NCBI GenBank assembly: GCA_046153355.1
Contig: JBJXEY010000378.1
Span: forward strand, 1-9,700
Source of the DNA: 2-02-FULL-62-17 sp046153355
GTDB taxonomy: Bacteria; Pseudomonadota; Gammaproteobacteria; Burkholderiales; SG8-39
DNA: 9,700 nucleotides
Reading direction: 5' to 3'
Below are positions 4,938-9,700 of this stretch, in pieces. The position numbers were made by a program, and so were the translations under genes. The notes beneath the pieces are model-generated. The model saw nothing but the letters and a program-made list of their open reading frames with translations, searched no databases and was not told where the DNA came from. The stretch's first letter is position 1. Every line of letters starts with the position of its first letter.

Positions 4938-7013
4938 ATGCCTACCCCTGCCCGACCCGCCACAAAGTTCTCCGGACCGCGCTATCTTGCCCGGCAATTG
5001 GGCATTCTCGCGTTTGATCGGCGCGTGCTGGCACAGGCTGCGGATCGCCAAATTCCCTTGCTTGAGCGCCTGCGTTTCCTATGTATCGTCTCGTCCAATC
5101 TCGATGAGTTTTTCGAGATTCAGGTGGCCGAGCTCATGGAATACATTCAAATGGGCTGGGATTTCGGCCATGCCGACGAGGCCCGGCCGGAAACGGTATT
5201 ACGCGAGATAAGCGAACAGGCACACGTTTTGGTTGGCGAACAGTACCGTCTGCTGAATGAAGAAATTATTCCCGCGCTATCGCGCGAAGGCATCGAATTC
5301 CTCGCCGAAAAAGATTGGGATAACCAACAACGCGATTGGCTGCACGATTACTTTCGCCGCGAGATGATGCCGGTGCTCACGCCGATTGGTCTTGACCCCT
5401 CGCATCCGTTTCCACGGGTGTTAAATAAATCTCTCAATTTCGCCATTCAACTGGAAGGCCGTGATGCCTTCGGGCGCAATTCGGGAACCGCCATTGTTCA
5501 GGCGCCACGCGTGTTGCCGCGCATTATTCAACTGCCCAAACATCTCGCGCCCGAAAGTGTTCGCCTAGTGTTGCTCACCTCAGTGTTGCAGGCCTTCGTC
5601 GGCGCGTTGTTCGAGGGCATGGAAATTATCGGTTCCTACCCGTTTCGCGTGACGCGAAATTCGGATCTGTTCCTCGACGAAGAAGAAATCAAGGATCTGC
5701 GCGCTGCCTTACAGGGCGAGTTACCGCAACGCCATTACGGCGACTCGGTGCGCCTGGAAATCGCCACCGGATGCCCGGCAGAATTGGAGCAGTTCCTGCT
5801 GCGCCAGTTTGAACTCACCGATGCCGATCTCTATCGTGTCGACGGCCCGGTGAACCTGGTGCGCCTGATGCAGGTGCCCGATATGCTGGATCGGCCAAAT
5901 TTGAAATACCCGCCGTTTCACGCTTCAGTGCCCAAACAGCTTGAAAAAGCGCCGGATATGTTTGCCGCGATCAGTAGCGGCGAGATTCTGCTTCACCACC
6001 CTTACCAGTCGTTCTCCCCGGTCATCGACTTCCTTGACCAGGCCGCTTCCGACCCCGATGTGGTCGCGATTAAACAAACCGTCTATCGCACCGGCACCGA
6101 TTCGGTGTTGATGCAATACCTCATTGACGCCGCCAAACGCGGCAAGGAAGTCACCGTGGTGGTGGAGTTGCTGGCGCGTTTCGACGAGGAGGCCAATCTC
6201 ACCTGGGCATCGAAACTCGAGGAAGTTGGCGCGCATGTGGTGTATGGCGTGGTGGGCTTCAAGACCCACGCAAAAATGCTCCTGGTGGTGCGCCGCGAAT
6301 CCGGACGATTGAAACGCTATGTGCATATGTCCACCGGCAACTACCATCCGCGTACCGCGAAGCTGTACACCGATTTTGGCCTGCTCACCTGCGACGAGGG
6401 CATCGGCGAGGATGTGAGCAACGTATTCAAACAGCTCACTGGCCTAGGGCGCGCGCGCAATCTGAACCAGCTGTTGCTCGCGCCGTTCACCTTGCACGAC
6501 GGCTTGATCGCCGCCATTCGCCGCGAGACACGCCACGCGCGCGCGGGCAAACGCGCGCACATCATCGCCAAAATGAATTCGCTGGTGGAACGCGGGCTGA
6601 TCGAGGCGCTGTACGCCGCCTCGCGCGCCGGTGTGAAGATCGATCTGATCGTGCGCGGCATGTGCGCCTTACGCCCCGGCGCACCGGGGCTATCAGAAAA
6701 TATTCGCGTGATTTCGATTGTGGGTCGTTTCTTGGAGCATTCGCGAATCTTTTATTTTCTGAACGACGGCGCCGAGGATTTGATGCTCTCCAGCGCCGAC
6801 TGGATGGAGCGCAATATGTTCCGCCGCATCGAAGCCTGCATCCCGATTCGCGATGCGAAGCTCAAAGCGCGTGTGATCAAGGAAGGATTGCGCGCCTACC
6901 TCTCCGACAGCAACGCCTGGGAAATGCAGGCCGATGGCGGTTACCTGCGCAAACGCGGCCGGGCGCGCCGCGCGCAGGTGCAGTTACTCGCCATGCTGGC
7001 ACCAACGAAATAA
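4938..7013 (+). CDS. ppk1: PPK1, polyphosphate kinase
   Basis: PPK1 polymerises the terminal phosphate of ATP into polyphosphate, reversibly, through a phosphohistidine intermediate; it is usually membrane-associated and tetrameric. It has 691 residues, in the family range (E. coli 688). The N and head domains contain LLERLRFLCIVSSNLDEFFEIQVA with NLDEF near residue 54-58. The catalytic domains keep the key residues: R384 (TVYRTG), R414 (LLARFDEE), autophosphorylated H444 (FKTHAKM), Y477 (AKLYTDF) and H601 (VGRFLEHSR). These correspond to E. coli R375, R405, H435, Y468 and H592. ATG 4938 is the first start codon after an in-frame stop at 4923-4925, and no Shine-Dalgarno is visible before it. 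Probable operon with phoX, whose ribosome site overlaps the ppk1 stop. Confidence 0.97.
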   Translation: MPTPARPATKFSGPRYLARQLGILAFDRRVLAQAADRQIPLLERLRFLCIVSSNLDEFFEIQVAELMEYIQMGWDFGHADEARPETVLREISEQAHVLVGEQYRLLNEEIIPALSREGIEFLAEKDWDNQQRDWLHDYFRREMMPVLTPIGLDPSHPFPRVLNKSLNFAIQLEGRDAFGRNSGTAIVQAPRVLPRIIQLPKHLAPESVRLVLLTSVLQAFVGALFEGMEIIGSYPFRVTRNSDLFLDEEEIKDLRAALQGELPQRHYGDSVRLEIATGCPAELEQFLLRQFELTDADLYRVDGPVNLVRLMQVPDMLDRPNLKYPPFHASVPKQLEKAPDMFAAISSGEILLHHPYQSFSPVIDFLDQAASDPDVVAIKQTVYRTGTDSVLMQYLIDAAKRGKEVTVVVELLARFDEEANLTWASKLEEVGAHVVYGVVGFKTHAKMLLVVRRESGRLKRYVHMSTGNYHPRTAKLYTDFGLLTCDEGIGEDVSNVFKQLTGLGRARNLNQLLLAPFTLHDGLIAAIRRETRHARAGKRAHIIAKMNSLVERGLIEALYAASRAGVKIDLIVRGMCALRPGAPGLSENIRVISIVGRFLEHSRIFYFLNDGAEDLMLSSADWMERNMFRRIEACIPIRDAKLKARVIKEGLRAYLSDSNAWEMQADGGYLRKRGRARRAQVQLLAMLAPTK

Positions 7014-7016
7014 GGA
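7011..7016 (+). promoter_or_regulatory. Ribosome binding site of phoX overlapping the ppk1 stop
   Basis: TAAGGA contains both the ppk1 stop (7011-7013) and the AAGGA ribosome site for phoX ATG 7027, 10 bases away. This arrangement favours translational coupling of the two genes. Confidence 0.65.
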
Positions 7017-7026
7017 AATCTAAATC

Positions 7027-9264
7027 ATGACCAAACGCGACGATACCTGCGTGAAAACCGGCGAATCCTCGTCAACCGGCAGCGATTCGCGCGCGCGTCT
7101 GCTTGACCCAACTCAGTTCGAACAAATTATTCAACATCGCTTGGAGAACTCCGGACGGCGTGGATTATTCAAAGGCGCCGCAGCGGCTGCGGTTCTAGGC
7201 TATGTAGGCAACAGTGCCGCGCTCGCCCAGGCGCCAAAATCAGGCGAGGCCTATGCACGTACCGCTCGCCGCCCTACCGCGCTGCGCTTCACACCGGTCG
7301 CGAAGAATCTGGAAGACAAAGTCACCGTGCCGGATGGCTACACGGCGACGGTTCTCTATCGCCTCGGCGATCCGATTGCCGCCATGGTGCCGCCCTACCG
7401 CAATGACGGTGCCGATCAACCCGCCTCGTTCGCCTACCGCGCTGGCGACCATCATGATGCAGTCGAATTCTTCGGGCTAGGCGCAAACGGCAAATACAGT
7501 CCCACTGCGAGTAATCGCGGGCTACTGGTGATGAATCACGAGGCAATCACCCCTTCCTTTCTACACGCCAAGGGCGTGTCCTCGACAGGCGCGGGGGCCA
7601 CGCAGGCGCGCTCAGCACCCGATGAGGTGCTGCGCGAGTTCTATGTGCACGGCGTGAGCGTGGTCGAGGTGCAACGCGCGCCCGATGGCGGCTGGAGTTA
7701 TAAGCAAAACTCCCCCTTCAACCGGCGCGTACATACGCTTACCGAAGCAGTGCTGACCGGCCCCGCGGCAGGTTCATTGCAAATGGTCACCAAGTACTCC
7801 CCCGATGGCCTGCGCACCCGTGGCACGGTCAACAATTGCGCCGCCGGCTATACACCGTGGAACACCTATGTCACCTGCGAGGAGAACTTCGCTGGGTACT
7901 TCCGCCGCAACGCCGCCAGCGACAATGCACGTCGCTCGCCGAAGGACGTTGTCTCTCTGGCGCGCTATGGAGTCGCCGGAACCGGGCGTGAATTGTGGGC
8001 CACCATAACCCCCGATTCGCCCGACAACCTGTTCGGACGCTGGAATGCCGAAGCCACCGGCGACACGCCCTTCGATGATTACCGCAACGCGCCCAACACC
8101 TATGGCTGGGTGGTGGAGATCGATCCGTTCGATGCGCATTCGCTACCCCGCAAGCGCACTGCCCTGGGCCGCTTCGCCCATGAAGGCGCGCAGCTCGCGC
8201 GCGTGCAGCGCGGCAAGCCACTGGTTTGGTACAGCGGCGATGATTCGCGCAATGAATACATCTACAAATATGTCTCCACTGCAGTATGGGATCCTGCGGA
8301 TGCGACACGGGGCCTCGCCGCTGGCGACAAGTACTTGGACAATGGCCGCCTGTACGTGGCGAAATTCAACGCCGACAGCAGCGGCGAATGGCTGGAACTG
8401 AAACACGGCTCACCCGGTATTGCCGGCAGCAAGTACGTGTTCGCCGACCAAGCCGATGTGCTCATCAACACGCGCCTCGCCGCCGACGCGCTGGGCGCAA
8501 CGCGAATGGACCGTCCCGAATGGGGCGCGGTCGATCCGATCAGCGGCGCGGTGTACATGACCCTTACCAACAACAATGCCGCCCTACGGCCGATCGAGGC
8601 GACCGATGCGGCCAATCCGCGCCATTACAACGACGCACGTACCGATGGCACGGCGCAACGCGGCAATCCCAATGGCCATATCGTGCGTTGGCTGGAAGCC
8701 GGCAACGAACCCGCCGCGATGAAGTTTCGCTGGGATATATTTTTGTTCGGCGCGCGCGCAGGAACCGACCCTGCCAGCGTCAATTTATCGGGCTTGAGCG
8801 CGGATAACGATTTTTCCAGCCCGGATGGACTGTGGTTCTCGCGTGCGAGTGGCATCTGTTGGATTCAGACCGACGACGGCGCGTATACCGATGTCACCAA
8901 TTGCATGATGCTGGCTGCGTTGCCAGGCAGAGTTGGCGACGGCGAAGCGCGACACACCGTCACCAACACCGATGCCAAAGGCGCGGTAAAACAGGTGCAG
9001 ACCTACGTCGGTGCGAAATTGGGGGATGACAGGCTGCGGCGCTTCCTGGTGGGCCCGAAACAATGTGAGATCACCGGCATCACCGAAACCCCCGACGGAA
9101 AAACGCTATTCGTCAACATTCAGCATCCCGGTGAAGACGTGAAAGTCGCGGACATTGGCAATCCATCGGCTTTCCCGAGCCATTGGCCGGATGGCGGTTT
9201 ATCGCGACCACGCTCCGCAACCATCGCCATCACCAGGAACGATGGCGGCGTTGTAGGAGCCTAA
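7027..9264 (+). CDS. phoX: PhoX-family (DUF839) alkaline phosphatase, Tat-exported
   Basis: PhoX enzymes are secreted monomeric phosphomonoesterases that use an iron-calcium cofactor rather than the zinc of PhoA. The protein has 745 residues. A long N-region leads to a Tat-type signal at 44-69: GRRGLFKG, an Ala-rich core, and a likely cut after ALA or AQA (67-69). The Phe-Leu of the classic SRRxFLK motif is reversed. Family motifs are intact: VMNHEAI (about 168-174), NNCAAGYTPWNTYVTCEEN (269-287, with the Cys expected to bind iron and the Glu pair), HEGAQLARV (385-393), WYSGDDSRNEYIYKY (401-415), FSSPDGLWF (596-604) and ITETPDGKTLFVNIQHPGE near the end. It follows ppk1 by 13 bases, so periplasmic phosphate scavenging is probably co-expressed with polyphosphate synthesis. 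Family call firm; actual phosphatase activity is inferred. Confidence 0.93.
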   Translation: MTKRDDTCVKTGESSSTGSDSRARLLDPTQFEQIIQHRLENSGRRGLFKGAAAAAVLGYVGNSAALAQAPKSGEAYARTARRPTALRFTPVAKNLEDKVTVPDGYTATVLYRLGDPIAAMVPPYRNDGADQPASFAYRAGDHHDAVEFFGLGANGKYSPTASNRGLLVMNHEAITPSFLHAKGVSSTGAGATQARSAPDEVLREFYVHGVSVVEVQRAPDGGWSYKQNSPFNRRVHTLTEAVLTGPAAGSLQMVTKYSPDGLRTRGTVNNCAAGYTPWNTYVTCEENFAGYFRRNAASDNARRSPKDVVSLARYGVAGTGRELWATITPDSPDNLFGRWNAEATGDTPFDDYRNAPNTYGWVVEIDPFDAHSLPRKRTALGRFAHEGAQLARVQRGKPLVWYSGDDSRNEYIYKYVSTAVWDPADATRGLAAGDKYLDNGRLYVAKFNADSSGEWLELKHGSPGIAGSKYVFADQADVLINTRLAADALGATRMDRPEWGAVDPISGAVYMTLTNNNAALRPIEATDAANPRHYNDARTDGTAQRGNPNGHIVRWLEAGNEPAAMKFRWDIFLFGARAGTDPASVNLSGLSADNDFSSPDGLWFSRASGICWIQTDDGAYTDVTNCMMLAALPGRVGDGEARHTVTNTDAKGAVKQVQTYVGAKLGDDRLRRFLVGPKQCEITGITETPDGKTLFVNIQHPGEDVKVADIGNPSAFPSHWPDGGLSRPRSATIAITRNDGGVVGA

Positions 9265-9285
9265 ACCGGCTAGCGTCAAAATCGG

Positions 9286-9700
9286 GTGGCAGCACCATTT
9301 GACCGCTACTACGGGCGACGTTTGCAACAGGCGCCCCTAGTGTTGATGTTTTGCCTATTGGCCAACGCGGCAGTTGCCCAGGACGCATTGCGTGGCAAGC
9401 GCATCTATCACGATGGCGGTCGGCTAAACGGTGCCGGAATCAGTTGTGTCGATTGTCACGGCGGCGTGCCGGGCGCGCTGCACGGCATTAATCGCGCCGC
9501 CAGAAATCCCACGGCCATCGAATATGCCCTAGGCGCAATTTCGCAAATGAGTCGGCTGCGTGGCCACTTGACGAAAGCGGACATCCAGGATCTGGCCGCC
9601 TACCTCGCGCAACCGCTGGTCGCCAGCCCGCGGCTTGCGGTTTCGACCAAGGGTCCGGCGGCCAATTCCTACACGACGGAAAGGCTTGAGTTCCGCGCCA
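9286..9700 (+). CDS. Secreted c-type cytochrome, N-terminal part (runs off right edge)
   Basis: An open frame runs from GTG 9286 to the window end (138 residues, no stop). GTG is the first start codon after the in-frame TAG at 9271-9273; no strong ribosome site precedes it. Residues 1-31 look like a Sec signal: MAAPFDRYYGRRLQQ, a hydrophobic stretch, and cleavage after AVA (29-31). A single haem site CVDCH is at 54-58. M88 in AISQMSRLRG is a candidate distal ligand, and LTKADIQDLAAYLAQP is the usual C-terminal helix of a class I cytochrome c. After about residue 112 the chain continues as ASPRLAVSTKGPAANSYTTE and LEF, which resembles the beginning of an Ig-like ASH/choice-of-anchor-type domain; that part is inference. 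It begins 21 bases after phoX on the same strand. Electron partner unknown. Confidence 0.82.
   Translation, partial: MAAPFDRYYGRRLQQAPLVLMFCLLANAAVAQDALRGKRIYHDGGRLNGAGISCVDCHGGVPGALHGINRAARNPTAIEYALGAISQMSRLRGHLTKADIQDLAAYLAQPLVASPRLAVSTKGPAANSYTTERLEFRA

Noticed and set aside
6662..7030. 122-codon frame inside ppk1 whose stop overlaps the phoX start as ATGA
   Set aside because: It is a shifted frame of conserved ppk1 sequence, with no start codon close to the phoX junction. phoX has its own good ribosome site, so I did not count it among the bridging ORFs.
9258..9271. Small inverted repeat AGCC/GGCT after phoX as a terminator
   Set aside because: The stem has only four base pairs and no T-run follows.
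1..9700. Mobile elements, tRNA/rRNA genes, CRISPR arrays, toxin-antitoxin or defence genes
   Set aside because: None seen. All long frames are assigned to phosphate/polyphosphate genes or the cytochrome, and gaps longer than 100 bases occur only between ppx and ppk1.

Overview
The window is a phosphate-response and polyphosphate locus from the chromosome of a proteobacterium. The gene set, the phoU-phoB-phoR order and the sequence style of PhoU, PPK1 and PhoX suggest a beta- or gammaproteobacterium; I lean towards beta but cannot fix the genus. The DNA is GC-rich by eye. I see no insertion sequence, tRNA, rRNA, CRISPR array or other sign of recent transfer.

Layout. (1) Positions 1-3203, plus strand: the 3' part of phoU, then phoB (response regulator), phoR (membrane sensor kinase) and a SixA-type histidine phosphatase, closely spaced and probably one transcript. 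(2) Positions 3227-4732, minus strand: ppx (exopolyphosphatase), starting at TTG and converging on sixA. (3) Positions 4733-4937: a 205-bp divergent intergenic region with one candidate Pho box facing each gene and a large bulged inverted repeat. (4) Positions 4938-9264, plus strand: ppk1 (polyphosphate kinase) and, 13 bases later, phoX (Tat-exported PhoX-family phosphatase). (5) Position 9286 to the right edge, plus strand: the start of a secreted c-type cytochrome with a GTG start, cut by the window end.

How the genes fit together. PhoU/PhoR/PhoB sense and signal phosphate limitation, PPK1 and Ppx make and break polyphosphate, and PhoX releases phosphate from organic esters in the periplasm. 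SixA-type phosphatases act on phosphohistidine, and this one probably trims a phosphorelay or PTS-type carrier. The genes are well-known families. The less ordinary points are a cytochrome next to phoX, a series of short ORFs whose stop codons overlap the starts of phoB, phoR, sixA and ppx by four bases, the structured ppx/ppk1 intergenic region, and unusual cysteines in PhoB.
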